From: Acidimicrobiaceae bacterium
Lineage (GTDB): Bacteria; Actinomycetota; Acidimicrobiia; Acidimicrobiales; Aldehydirespiratoraceae
Assembly: GCA_026710865.1 (NCBI GenBank)
Contig: JAPOQG010000259.1
Coordinates: forward strand, 1-39,776
DNA length: 39,776 bases
Reading direction: 5' to 3'
Shown: one piece after another, positions 17,092 to 24,560 of the stretch
How the letters are laid out: every line of letters begins with the position of its first letter
How positions within the stretch are numbered: position 1 is the stretch's first letter
Position numbers and translations under genes: made by a program
The notes under the pieces: generated by a model
Told to the model about the DNA's origin: nothing
Database searches by the model: none
Seen by the model: only the letters and a program-made list of their open reading frames with translations

Positions 17092-17232
17092 GCGAGCGTG
17101 CGCAGGCACAAGCCCTCGCGTCGTGGCGGTGTCATTCCCGCTCTTGTTCGCTGCACTCACGGGCCGCCCAAGTCCAGAAGACACTGCCCACGGTCTCGCC
17201 CGTATGGACCGGGTTCGCGCCTGCCCGCCCGG
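17092..17232 (-). repeat. Dispersed intergenic repeat, copy C
   Basis: The minus strand carries the core GCAGCGAACAAGAGCGGGA (17136-17154), identical in copies A and B. It also carries the 5' block CCGTGGGCAGTGT (17181-17193), shared with copy B. Its far end reaches the stop of the alkB-like gene, and the segment 17198-17237 resembles a block inside that gene at 17395-17435. Confidence 0.8.
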
Positions 17233-17235
17233 CCT

Positions 17236-17958
17236 CTAGCGGCCGCGGTGCGAGGCGGTGCGGCGGAAGGTGACGCTCATGCGGGGAGGGGCGGACGCAA
17301 CCTTGGGAATCGAATGCTCCCAGTCCTGCTGGCAGGAGCCGCCCATCACCAGCAGGTCCCCCGACGCCAGGGTGAACGAGCGGCTGCGGCCCCCGCCCGT
17401 ATGAGCCGGATTCGCTTGCCGATCCGCTCGGCCTCTGAGCAGGAACCGGCGGGGCCCGCCCAGCGACACGATCGCCACCACGGCGTTGGCAGGGTCGATC
17501 CCGATCCGGTCGCTGTGCCAGGCCACTGAGTCCTGGCCGCCCCGGTAGTAGTTGACCCACACCGAGTTGAACGTGCAGCGGTAGCGGGCTCCCAGGGCGG
17601 CGGCAATGTCGTCGAGGACGGTGGGAACGCCGGCCGACCGGGGTCTCAGGTGGGCCCCCAGACGGGGCTCCTCCACCATCTGCCCGTACATCGGGCGCTC
17701 GGCCCGGGTCCAGCGCAGGTCCGCCGCGAGCCGCTCGAGGAGTTCGTCGGCGCCGAGCAGCCACCGGGGCGCCACCTCGATCCAACTCCGAGCGTCCAAC
17801 TCCAGGTGCTCCACCGCCGCCGAGGTGTTCACGGCCGGCTGCCCCTGGGCGAACAGGTCGCCCTGGAGGGGTCCCACGTCGGCCTGAGTCCCTGACCGGC
17901 TGCCCCATCTGGCGCTCGATCCAGCACCCGATCCGGTGCCCGACCTGGCAATCGTCAC
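17236..17958 (-). CDS. AlkB-like 2-oxoglutarate/Fe(II) DNA repair dioxygenase
   Basis: AlkB-type enzymes remove alkyl groups from DNA bases by oxidation. The iron ligands are visible: His148 and Asp150 in WHSDRIG, and His215 in DWEHSIPK. The 2-oxoglutarate arginine is in PPRMSVTFR (Arg226 and Arg232). NSVWVNYYRGGQDSVAWHSD is the family core. The 240 residues include an unusual insert at about 176-189 (ADRQANPAHTGGG), between the LGGPRRFLLR strand and RSFTLASGDLLVM. The insert is encoded by a fragment of the dispersed repeat. GTG 17958 lies 6 bases after a TAGATT -10, and a LexA-type box fills the promoter, so SOS induction is likely. It is divergent from the MBOAT gene. Confidence 0.93.
   Translation of the reverse strand: MTIARSGTGSGAGSSARWGSRSGTQADVGPLQGDLFAQGQPAVNTSAAVEHLELDARSWIEVAPRWLLGADELLERLAADLRWTRAERPMYGQMVEEPRLGAHLRPRSAGVPTVLDDIAAALGARYRCTFNSVWVNYYRGGQDSVAWHSDRIGIDPANAVVAIVSLGGPRRFLLRGRADRQANPAHTGGGRSRSFTLASGDLLVMGGSCQQDWEHSIPKVASAPPRMSVTFRRTASHRGR
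17395..17435 (-). repeat. Repeat fragment embedded in the alkB-like reading frame
   Basis: This block aligns with 17198-17237 in copy C (both begin GCCCGTATG and end CGGCCTC on the plus strand) and with the start of copy B (from 22667). It adds about 14 residues to the protein without breaking the frame. All three loci would encode ANP(A/V)(P/H)TG. Confidence 0.7.
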
Positions 17959-17964
17959 GGCGCC

Positions 17965-17992
17965 AATCTAACGAACATACGTTCGTTGTCAA
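17965..17992 (-). promoter_or_regulatory. Promoter of the alkB-like gene: -35 TTGACA, 16-base spacer, -10 TAGATT
   Basis: The minus strand has a consensus -35 (TTGACA, 17987-17992), a 16-base spacer (17971-17986) and TAGATT (17965-17970). The -10 ends 6 bases before the GTG, so the mRNA is probably leaderless. Confidence 0.75.
17970..17987. promoter_or_regulatory. LexA-type SOS box
   Basis: CGAACATACGTTCG (17972-17985) fits the Gram-positive/actinobacterial LexA consensus CGAAC-N4-GTTCG. It is extended to an 18-base palindrome with perfect arms AACGAAC/GTTCGTT. It occupies the spacer between the -35 and -10 of the alkB-like gene, where bound LexA would block RNA polymerase. Confidence 0.82.
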
Positions 17993-18026
17993 GCGGAGAT
18001 TGCGCGGACTCCCGGCAGACCCGAAG

Positions 18027-18032
18027 TAGCGT
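18027..18032 (+). promoter_or_regulatory. -10 hexamer TAGCGT, leaderless promoter of the MBOAT gene
   Basis: TAGCGT ends 8 bases before GTG 18041, and no ribosome site lies between. Confidence 0.5.
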
Positions 18033-18040
18033 GCGCGGCG

Positions 18041-19579
18041 GTGCTATTCCCGACGTTCACCTTCGCGGCCTTCTTCGCCGTGGTCCTGCCGGTGAGCTGG
18101 GCGCTGAGAAGGTACCCGCTGCCGTGGAAGCTGTTCGTCCTGGGCGCCTCGTACTGGTTCTACGCGGCCTGGGACCGGCGCTTCGTGCTGCTGCTGGTGG
18201 CCATGACCCTGGTGAACGCGGCCGCAGCCCGGCTGAACCGGCGATTCACTCACCCCGGCGCCCGCCGGGCGACGGTGGCGGTGGGGGTGGTCTTCGACCT
18301 CGGGGTGCTGGCCTTCTTCAAGTACTACGGCTTCTTCACCCAGAGCCTGGAGAGCAGCTTCGGGATCTCCAGCCCGGCGCTGAGCATCGTGCTGCCCATC
18401 GGCATCTCCTTCTTCACCTTCCAGGCCATCAGCTACACGGTGGACGTCCACCGGGGTGACAGCGATCCCGCGCCGCTGCTCGACTTCGCCGTCTACCTGT
18501 CGTTCTTCCCCCAGCTGGTGGCCGGGCCGATAGTCCGGGCCAGGGAGTTCCTCCCCCAGATGCGGTTCCCGCGCCGGGCCCGCCACCGCAGCACCGCAGC
18601 CGGCCGGCGCGAGCTGGAGGACCCGGTGCAGCTGGAACTGTGGTCGGACCGGGGCCTCGACCGGATCGAGCTGGGCCGGGCCGCGCAGCTGATCGGCAGG
18701 GGGATGTTCAAGAAGGTGGTGGTGGCCGATTTCCTGGCCGGGGCCATAGTGGACGAGGCGTTCGCCTCTCCGGGCAGCTACGGGGCCGTCGACGTGCTCT
18801 TCGGGGTGTACGGCTACGCGGTCCAGATCTACGCAGACTTCTCGGGCTACACCGACATGGCCATCGGGGTGGCCCTGCTGATGGGATTCCGCTTCCCGCA
18901 GAACTTCGACCGGCCCTACGCCGCGGTGTCGATCCAGGACTTCTGGCGGCGCTGGCACATGACGCTGTCGCGCTGGCTGCGCGACTACCTGTACATCCCC
19001 CTGGGGGGCAACCGGCGGGGCCGGGTGCGCACCTACATCAACCTCCTGGTCACGATGGGGCTGGGCGGACTGTGGCACGGGGCGGCCGGCGTGTTCGTCG
19101 TCTGGGGCCTCTACCACGGCGCCGGGCTGGCGGCTGAGCGGCTGGCCGGCCGGGTTTGGTCGACCAGGACCTCCAGGAGGCCGGCACGGGACGCCGGCCC
19201 GGCATCGTCGCGGGCAACCGCGGCACAGGGTGCCGGATCCGCGCTCGGGGCGTGGCTGCGGGTGCTGGCCGTGTTCCACTTCGTGTGCGCAGGCTGGGTG
19301 CTGTTCAACAGTGAGACCCTGTCCCACGCCGGCGACGTATTCGGGCGTCTGCTGTCGGGGTGGGGGACCGGCAGCGAGTTGCTCACACCGACGGTGCTTG
19401 CCGTGATCGCAGGGTCCATCCTGGCCCAGTACGTGCCGCTCGCCTTCGCGGGACGCTGGTCGAAGCGGTTGGCGGAGGCCCCCGCGGCGGTGACCGCGGC
19501 CGCGTTCGCGGTGTGGACGATGATCGTGGTGGCGCTCGGCCCCGAGGGCGTCGCCGACTACATCTACTTCCAGTTCTGA
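18041..19579 (+). CDS. MBOAT-family membrane O-acyltransferase (AlgI-like)
   Basis: This 512-residue, multi-helix membrane protein resembles AlgI/DltB-type acyltransferases, which carry acyl groups across the membrane to modify extracellular polymers. Diagnostic segments are SYWFYAAWD, FFKYYGFF, PIGISFFTFQAISYTVDVHRG (shortened), FFPQLVAGPIVRA, FSGYTDMAIG, FWRRWHMTLSRWLRDYLYIP and GLWHGA, with the presumed catalytic His at about 346. A charged loop at about 175-205 (RARHRSTAAGRRELED) is lineage-specific. GTG 18041 fits the family start. Its stop overlaps the start of an SGNH-like gene (ATGA), the usual pairing of a membrane acyltransferase with an extracytoplasmic esterase-fold partner. The substrate is unknown; a cell-wall polysaccharide is likely. 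Confidence 0.93.
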   Translation: MLFPTFTFAAFFAVVLPVSWALRRYPLPWKLFVLGASYWFYAAWDRRFVLLLVAMTLVNAAAARLNRRFTHPGARRATVAVGVVFDLGVLAFFKYYGFFTQSLESSFGISSPALSIVLPIGISFFTFQAISYTVDVHRGDSDPAPLLDFAVYLSFFPQLVAGPIVRAREFLPQMRFPRRARHRSTAAGRRELEDPVQLELWSDRGLDRIELGRAAQLIGRGMFKKVVVADFLAGAIVDEAFASPGSYGAVDVLFGVYGYAVQIYADFSGYTDMAIGVALLMGFRFPQNFDRPYAAVSIQDFWRRWHMTLSRWLRDYLYIPLGGNRRGRVRTYINLLVTMGLGGLWHGAAGVFVVWGLYHGAGLAAERLAGRVWSTRTSRRPARDAGPASSRATAAQGAGSALGAWLRVLAVFHFVCAGWVLFNSETLSHAGDVFGRLLSGWGTGSELLTPTVLAVIAGSILAQYVPLAFAGRWSKRLAEAPAAVTAAAFAVWTMIVVALGPEGVADYIYFQF

Positions 19580-21159
19580 TGCGCCGGCGGAATCTGCTGC
19601 CAGTCCTGATGCGCTGGCGGACCTCGGAACAGCCACCCTCGGCGAAGCGCTCCCTGCGCAGCCGCGCCCGGGAGCAGAAGCCGGCGATCGGGCCGGTCAA
19701 GCGGCTCCGTCTCCGGCGGACGCGGCGGCGGCTGAGCTTCGTGGTCGAGGCGGTGGGCCGGAGGCTGCGACGGCTGAACCGGGCGGTGGGGAGGATCAGG
19801 CCTCCGCTCCCCGACACCGCCGACCACGAGACGCCGACCAAGTCGGTGACGGCCTCGGTGCTGTCGGCGACCCTGTGTCTGGGAGTGGCCGCCCTGCTCG
19901 TGAGCGGCAAGGTCGTGGAGATCGCCGACAGGCTGCCTCTGGGCCCGGATCGGGACCGCTGGCTGGAGGCGGCCGCCGGGACCGACGATCTGGCCAACAG
20001 CCTCTCACTGAACCGCCCCTACGACCTGCTGCGCGACCTGCGGGGCGCCGGCGACGAGGCGGGCCAGCAGATCGATGTGATCGGCGATCTGGAGGACCTC
20101 CTGCAGCTCGAACTCGGCACCGACGCCGAGCAGAACGGCGATGCGAGAAGCCCTGCGCCGGCGGCCGTACCCCGCGACGCTCCCGACGAGGTCGCGGACG
20201 CTGCCGTTGATGAGTTCGCCGAGGCGCCCCGCGAACCCGGCAGCTCGCCCGACGGCGCGCCGGGAGAAGCCGACACGCCCGACGACGCGACCGGAGAACC
20301 CGACACGCCCGACGACGCGACCGACGGCGCGCTCGGCGAACCCGGCAGCACGCCCGGAGAAGCCGACACGCCCGGCGAACCCGGCGAATCCCTGGCGGCG
20401 CCGACCACCACGACGCCGGCCACGGCTTACGCCACAACCACTACGACGGTGCCCGAGGGCCCGCCGGCCTACGTTCGCCCGGTGCCGGTATCGGCAGACA
20501 CCCCGCTGGGAGTCTGGGTGGCAGGCGACAGCCAGGCCCTCTTCCTCGGACAGGGCCTGCGGCGCGACAGCCCCCTCAAGGACCTGCTCGACATCACCCT
20601 CGACCAGCGGCACTCGACCGGCCTGTCCCGTCCGGGCTACTTCAACTGGCCGGTCCACTTCTACGCCATCGCAACGAGCTACAACCCCGAGCTGGTGGTG
20701 GCCACCCTGGGCAGCAACGACTGGCAGTCCATGACCTCCGAGGACGGTGACCTCCTCGGCCGGGGGAGCGATGAATGGAAGCAGGAGTGGTCCCGTCGCC
20801 TCGGCGTCGCCTTCGACGTCCTGCAGGCGCCCCACCGGCAAGTGATCTGGGTCGGCCTGCCCCCGACCCGCCGCGACGACTTCCGGGAGGGATACGCCCT
20901 CATGAACCGGCTCGCAGCGGCTGAGGCCGCGGCGCGGGACTTCGTCACCATGGTCGACATCTGGGACATGTTCGGCGGAGACGAGCCCTACCGCGCCGCG
21001 GTCGCGCCGCCGGACGACCCCGAGGCCAGGCCGGTGACCGTGCGCCAGCAGGACGGGGTGCACCTCAACCGGGCAGGAGCGCGCTGGGTGGTGGAGGCGA
21101 TCACCGGCGAGATCGCGCAGATCATCGACAGGATCAGCCCGCATACGCTGCTCGGGTAG
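19579..21159 (+). CDS. DUF459-like SGNH hydrolase-fold protein, partner of the MBOAT protein
   Basis: The 526 residues run as follows: a basic cytoplasmic N-terminus to about 85; one membrane helix at about 90-112 (VLSATLCLGVAALLVSGKVV); a low-complexity linker to about 295 with repeated GEADTPDDAT-type units and Thr tracts; then an SGNH domain. The nucleophile motif is GDSQ (Ser about 318). LGSNDWQ gives the oxyanion Asn, and DGVHLNRAG gives Asp about 492 and His about 495. The domain should face outside the cell and act on the acyl groups handled by the MBOAT protein. The start ATG 19579 overlaps the MBOAT stop. A second ATG at 19609 results from a 30-base duplication (19571-19590 repeated at 19601-19620). 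Confidence 0.85.
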   Translation: MRRRNLLPVLMRWRTSEQPPSAKRSLRSRAREQKPAIGPVKRLRLRRTRRRLSFVVEAVGRRLRRLNRAVGRIRPPLPDTADHETPTKSVTASVLSATLCLGVAALLVSGKVVEIADRLPLGPDRDRWLEAAAGTDDLANSLSLNRPYDLLRDLRGAGDEAGQQIDVIGDLEDLLQLELGTDAEQNGDARSPAPAAVPRDAPDEVADAAVDEFAEAPREPGSSPDGAPGEADTPDDATGEPDTPDDATDGALGEPGSTPGEADTPGEPGESLAAPTTTTPATAYATTTTTVPEGPPAYVRPVPVSADTPLGVWVAGDSQALFLGQGLRRDSPLKDLLDITLDQRHSTGLSRPGYFNWPVHFYAIATSYNPELVVATLGSNDWQSMTSEDGDLLGRGSDEWKQEWSRRLGVAFDVLQAPHRQVIWVGLPPTRRDDFREGYALMNRLAAAEAAARDFVTMVDIWDMFGGDEPYRAAVAPPDDPEARPVTVRQQDGVHLNRAGARWVVEAITGEIAQIIDRISPHTLLG

Positions 21160-21165
21160 GCGAGC

Positions 21166-21195
21166 GAGGCCGGCTGATGCCCCTTCCTCGGCCTC
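21166..21195. terminator. Possible bidirectional terminator hairpin
   Basis: GAGGCCG (21166-21172) and CGGCCTC (21189-21195) can pair across a 16-base loop between convergent genes. There is no U-tract. Confidence 0.35.
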
Positions 21196-21196
21196 T

Positions 21197-21745
21197 TCAG
21201 TTGTCGCTGGGGTTGCGGGGATACAGCCGGAGGCGGTTCAGTTCCCCGTCCTGGCGGGCGAAGACCTCCCACCACAGCTCCTCGGGAGCCTCCACGAACG
21301 GGTCGGCCCCTGCATGGTCGAGCACGAACCAGGCGTTCTCGTCCAGCTCGCCCTCGAGCTGGCCCGGCGCCCACGCCGCGTAGCCGGCGAAGATGCGCAC
21401 CTGGTCCAGCCCGCCGATGTCGCCCGGGTTCTTCTCCAGGTCGATGGTGCCGATCCGGCCCACGACCTGCGACCAGTGGTCGTCGGCATCGTCGAGAGCC
21501 ACCGACGCCAGCGCGATCACCGAGGACTGGCTGACCGGACCCCCCACGAACACCACACGGGGCTCGCTCACAGCCGTCTCCCACTCATCTATGGCTCCCT
21601 TGACGGGCAACTCGCTCGGCCGGTTGAGCACCACTCCGAGGGCGCCCTCCGCTCCGTGCTCGAGCATCAGCAGCACCGTCTGGCGGAAGTTCGGATCAAC
21701 CAGGCTCGGGGCGGCCACGAGCAGCTTCCCGCGAGTCGATTCCAT
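21197..21745 (-). CDS. YqgE/AlgH family protein
   Basis: This 182-residue protein matches the YqgE/AlgH family: GKLLVAAPSLVDPNFRQTV (shortened) near the N-terminus, HGAEGALGVVLNRPSE, VFVGGPV, IRIFAGYAAWAPGQLEGEL-like sequence, and W at the acidic C-terminal part. The biochemical role of the family is unknown. AlgH was once described as a transcription factor, but the fold does not look DNA-binding. ATG 21745 is supported by the family start (MESTRGKLL) and a GGAAG sequence upstream. It is convergent with the SGNH gene and divergent from thiD. Confidence 0.9.
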   Translation of the reverse strand: MESTRGKLLVAAPSLVDPNFRQTVLLMLEHGAEGALGVVLNRPSELPVKGAIDEWETAVSEPRVVFVGGPVSQSSVIALASVALDDADDHWSQVVGRIGTIDLEKNPGDIGGLDQVRIFAGYAAWAPGQLEGELDENAWFVLDHAGADPFVEAPEELWWEVFARQDGELNRLRLYPRNPSDN

Positions 21746-21845
21746 GCGTGGGGTCTTCCAGGTAGGGGACTGGTGGGAGCGGCACGGTGGCGATCCGGCG
21801 ACCCGAGGCAGTGGCGGTACGGCGGGGTGGCGGTGTGGCACGATC

Positions 21846-21851
21846 TAGGGT
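21846..21851 (+). promoter_or_regulatory. -10 hexamer TAGGGT upstream of thiD
   Basis: TAGGGT lies 13 bases before ATG 21865. Transcription would begin about 7 bases before that ATG, giving a very short leader. In-frame GTG codons at 21853 and 21856 are too close to the hexamer to be starts of the same transcript. Confidence 0.4.
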
Positions 21852-21864
21852 CGTGGTGTCGACC

Positions 21865-22650
21865 ATGCCGCCGGTGCTGCTCACGATAGCCGCTTCGGAC
21901 CCGTTGGGGGGAGCAGGCGTGCAGGCCGACCTGGCCACGTTTGCGGCCCTCGGCGTGCATGGTGCCAGCGCGCTCACTGCGGTGACAGCCCAGTCGCTGA
22001 CCGCGGTCACGGCCTCCGATCCGGTTCGACCGAGCCTGGTGGCCGCCCAGATCGACGCCGCCGTCGACCACCTCGGAGTCGATGGAGCCAAGACCGGGCT
22101 GCTGCGCCGGCGTGAGATCGTGGAGCTCGTCGCCGAGCGAATCGAGCGGGGCCGGCTGCCCGCCCCGGTCGTCGATCCAGTGATGGTCGACGGCAGGGGA
22201 ACCCGCTTCGTGTCCGACGACGTCGAGGACGCCTACCGCCGGCGGCTGTTCCCGCTGGCCAGGGCGATAACCCCCAACCGGGGCGAGGCCGAGCTGCTGG
22301 CGGGCAGGTCGCTGCCGGACGCCGAGGCGGTGCTGGACTGCGCCCAGGCGTTCCGGGACCTCGGCGCACCGACGGTGGTGGTCACCGGCGGCGGCTTCGA
22401 CGGCGATCCCGACGACGCGGTGATCACCGCGTCGGGTGACGCCTGGATCGTTCGGAACCCGCGGATCGCGACCGACAACGTCCGGGGCAGCGGCTGCACG
22501 TTCTCAGCCGCGCTGGCCACCAACCTGGCCCTCGGTCGGGACGTGCGGTCGGCGGTGACCGCGGCCGGGCGGTTCGTGCGCAACGCCATCGGGGCCTCGG
22601 CCGGGTGGATCTTCGACGGTCCCGGCCCGGTTTCCCACGCCCAGGGCTGA
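21865..22650 (+). CDS. thiD: Hydroxymethylpyrimidine/phosphomethylpyrimidine kinase
   Basis: ThiD phosphorylates HMP and HMP-phosphate in thiamine biosynthesis. It is a ribokinase-fold enzyme of 261 residues. The N-terminal LLTIAASDPLGGAGVQADL (shortened) is diagnostic, and so are GAKTGLL, VVDPVMVDGRGTRF, ITPNRGEAELL and the catalytic-loop RGSGCTFSAALA with its Asp replaced in context by Cys-Thr-Phe, as in ThiD. I chose ATG 21865 because the family starts a few residues before TIAASD. No TPP riboswitch is visible in the short upstream gap, and no other thi gene is nearby. Downstream is repeat copy B. Confidence 0.94.
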   Translation: MPPVLLTIAASDPLGGAGVQADLATFAALGVHGASALTAVTAQSLTAVTASDPVRPSLVAAQIDAAVDHLGVDGAKTGLLRRREIVELVAERIERGRLPAPVVDPVMVDGRGTRFVSDDVEDAYRRRLFPLARAITPNRGEAELLAGRSLPDAEAVLDCAQAFRDLGAPTVVVTGGGFDGDPDDAVITASGDAWIVRNPRIATDNVRGSGCTFSAALATNLALGRDVRSAVTAAGRFVRNAIGASAGWIFDGPGPVSHAQG

Positions 22651-22666
22651 GAGGCTGCGCAGGTCG

Positions 22667-22801
22667 GCGGGCGAATCCGGCACCTACGGGCGCAGCCGTG
22701 GGCAGTGTTGTCTCGGTTTGGGCGGCCCGCGAGCGCAGCGAACAAGAGCGGGAAACACCACCCTGCACCACGAGGCGGCTTCACCTACCCGCGCACGTTC
22801 T
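22667..22801 (+). repeat. Dispersed intergenic repeat, copy B
   Basis: The core GCAGCGAACAAGAGCGGGA is at 22735-22753, the 5' block CCGTGGGCAGTGT at 22696-22708 (shared with copy C), and the 3' end GCGCACGTTCT at 22791-22801 (shared with copy A). The start (GCGGGCGAATCCGG) matches the fragment inside the alkB-like gene. Confidence 0.8.
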
Positions 22802-22987
22802 GAGCGGCCGGGAGGACCGGCGACCCAGCCGGATGTCCCCCTGGTTTCACTTCGCCGCTCACTTTACATAATGTATATTTCCGGCGGGAGTGGTACCAGA
22901 ACAAGCGACGCCTGGGCGGCTTGTGCGCACGCCGGGCCTGCATCTCCTAGCGCCGGCTCGAGGGCGCTGAGCGAGGCCACAGGCGTG

Positions 22988-22993
22988 TAGCTT
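22988..22993 (+). promoter_or_regulatory. -10 hexamer TAGCTT, leaderless promoter of the charged-protein gene
   Basis: TAGCTT ends 8 bases before GTG 23002. Confidence 0.5.
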
Positions 22994-23001
22994 TGTGAGC
23001 C

Positions 23002-24513
23002 GTGCCCCGACGACTCGAGATCGAACTCACCAGCCGGCGAGACGACGGCACCTGGACCTGGAGAGCTGCCGGCGCGCGGCAGCCCAAGGGCGAGGTCTCG
23101 GGCGACCTGGTTCCCGACGCGGCCGCGGTCGGGTTGGTGCTGAAGGCCGAAGTGGACGGCGGGCTCGACGGCCTGGAGATCACCGCACTGACAGCTCCCC
23201 GCTCTCGTGCGGAGCCTGAGGGACGGCTCGAGCTGATCGGCGGTGGCGCGGCACCGCCGGTGACCACCAAGCTGGTATCGCGTTCCGGTCGCCGGAGCCG
23301 CTCCGACCGCGGCTTCCCGGACGACGACGAGCGCGCCCCGGGCGGACGGCGGCGCGGTCGCGACCAGGGCGAGGGACGCAAGGACCGCGACCGCAGAGAC
23401 CGGTCCGAACGCGGTTCGCGCCGCAGGGACCGCGACAGTGACGGCGACAACAGGGGCGACCCCGGCCGCAAGGCCCACCGCGGCCGCGACGACCGCGGCC
23501 GGCGCGACGAGCGCGGCTCCGGCCGCGACGGCGAGAGAGACGGCCGGCGCGACCGGCGCAGCAGCGAGCAGAGCTCCTCGAAGGGCGCCCGGTCCAAGGA
23601 AGGCAGGCGCCCGGCGAAGGCTCCCCGCACGAGGACCCCCGGACTCAAGGCCAAGCGGGTCCATCGCCAGGCTGCGCTGGAGGCCCTTCCCGACGAGCAG
23701 AGACCCCTGGCACGCGAGATCCTCAAGGGCGGGATCCCCGGCGTGCGCCGCTCGATCGAGCGGATGAACAGCAAGGCTGCCCAGGCGGATCTCCCCCAGA
23801 TCAAGTCCGAGGCTGTCCTGGCGCTGGCGGAGCAGCTCCTGCCCGTCCTCAAGGCCGCCGAATGGCACGATCGCGCCGATGCGGCCCTCGCCGGCATCTC
23901 CAGGATCGACCTTCGGGACATCCGCTCGGTGATCGCGGCCGCCGACCGAGCCGCCCGCGACGACGAGACGAGGGCGCTGGCCGAGAGTCTCCGAGCCGGG
24001 TTGATCCAACGCCTGGAGGTGGACCACCGGAAGTGGCTGGACGAGTTGGCCGCCACCATCGGCGAGGGTCGCACCGTCAGGGCGCTGCGAATCAGCTCCC
24101 GGCCGGTGAAGCCCGGCTCGCCACTTCCGCCCGATATGGCCGAGCGGCTCGCCGGCATGGCCGCCGCCGACTTGAACCCGACCGCCAGCCAGCAGCGCTG
24201 GGCCACCGTGGTCGACTCGGTCGCGGTCTCCCCGGTCCGCACGCAGGTGACACCCGCCGGCATTCCCGAGAGGCCCACCGACGACCTCCTGGCCGCCATC
24301 CGGAAGCTGGCGGAGCGGGTGCCGCAGATCGCCGCCCTCTTCGGCATCCAGTCGGAGCCGGCCACGCAGTCCAGAATGCGCCCGCCCCCTCCCCCGCCGA
24401 AGCCCGCAGACGCCGAAGCCGAAGCCAAAGCGGAAGCCGAAGCCCAAACCGAAGCGGAAACCGATACCGAAGCCGATACCGAAGCCCAAACCGAAGCCGA
24501 AGAATCTCAATGA
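23002..24513 (+). CDS. Large highly charged protein of unknown function
   Basis: I do not recognise this 503-residue protein. Three parts are visible. Residues 1-90 form a compact region (LEIELTSRRDDGTWTWRAAG, then KGEVSGDLVPDAAAVG). Residues 95-215 form a very basic and acidic low-complexity segment rich in Arg-Asp and Gly-Arg, as in nucleic-acid-binding linkers. Residues 220-460 are helical (ALPDEQRPLAREILKGGIPG; LRISSRPVKPGSPLPPDMAE). The last 35 residues are Glu-Ala repeats written as GAAGCC-like hexamers. There is no signal peptide or membrane helix. The charge pattern suggests an RNA- or ribosome-associated protein, but this is inference. GTG 23002 follows a TANNNT box. Confidence 0.8.
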   Translation: MPRRLEIELTSRRDDGTWTWRAAGARQPKGEVSGDLVPDAAAVGLVLKAEVDGGLDGLEITALTAPRSRAEPEGRLELIGGGAAPPVTTKLVSRSGRRSRSDRGFPDDDERAPGGRRRGRDQGEGRKDRDRRDRSERGSRRRDRDSDGDNRGDPGRKAHRGRDDRGRRDERGSGRDGERDGRRDRRSSEQSSSKGARSKEGRRPAKAPRTRTPGLKAKRVHRQAALEALPDEQRPLAREILKGGIPGVRRSIERMNSKAAQADLPQIKSEAVLALAEQLLPVLKAAEWHDRADAALAGISRIDLRDIRSVIAAADRAARDDETRALAESLRAGLIQRLEVDHRKWLDELAATIGEGRTVRALRISSRPVKPGSPLPPDMAERLAGMAAADLNPTASQQRWATVVDSVAVSPVRTQVTPAGIPERPTDDLLAAIRKLAERVPQIAALFGIQSEPATQSRMRPPPPPPKPADAEAEAKAEAEAQTEAETDTEADTEAQTEAEESQ

Positions 24514-24540
24514 TCGACTGGAAGGGCCGCTGATCCGCGG

Positions 24541-24560
24541 CTGACCCGAGTCGAGGTCAG
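24541..24560. terminator. Possible terminator stem between convergent genes
   Basis: CTGACC (24541-24546) and GGTCAG (24555-24560) form a short stem at the convergence point, overlapping the end of the Nudix gene. Confidence 0.25.

Larger units (their letters stand above)
22651..23001. other. 351-base gap between thiD and the charged-protein gene
   Basis: The first part is repeat copy B. The rest holds an AT-rich 11-base palindrome, TACATAATGTA (22865-22875), unusual in this GC-rich DNA, and the TAGCTT hexamer of the next gene. I see no gene or RNA here. The palindrome could be a regulator site or an upstream promoter. Confidence 0.6.

Noticed and set aside
17043-17156. N-terminal extension of the SDR protein to 17156
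   Set aside because: The added 38 residues derive from repeat copy C and precede the conserved family start MGRFDGKVALITG.
21745-21865. TPP riboswitch upstream of thiD
   Set aside because: The gap to the divergent yqgE gene is about 120 bases, has no THI-box sequence that I can see, and a promoter hexamer lies 13 bases before the start.
22718-22990. Small plus-strand open frame in the thiD downstream gap
   Set aside because: It is mostly repeat copy B in translation, without a ribosome site or TANNNT box.
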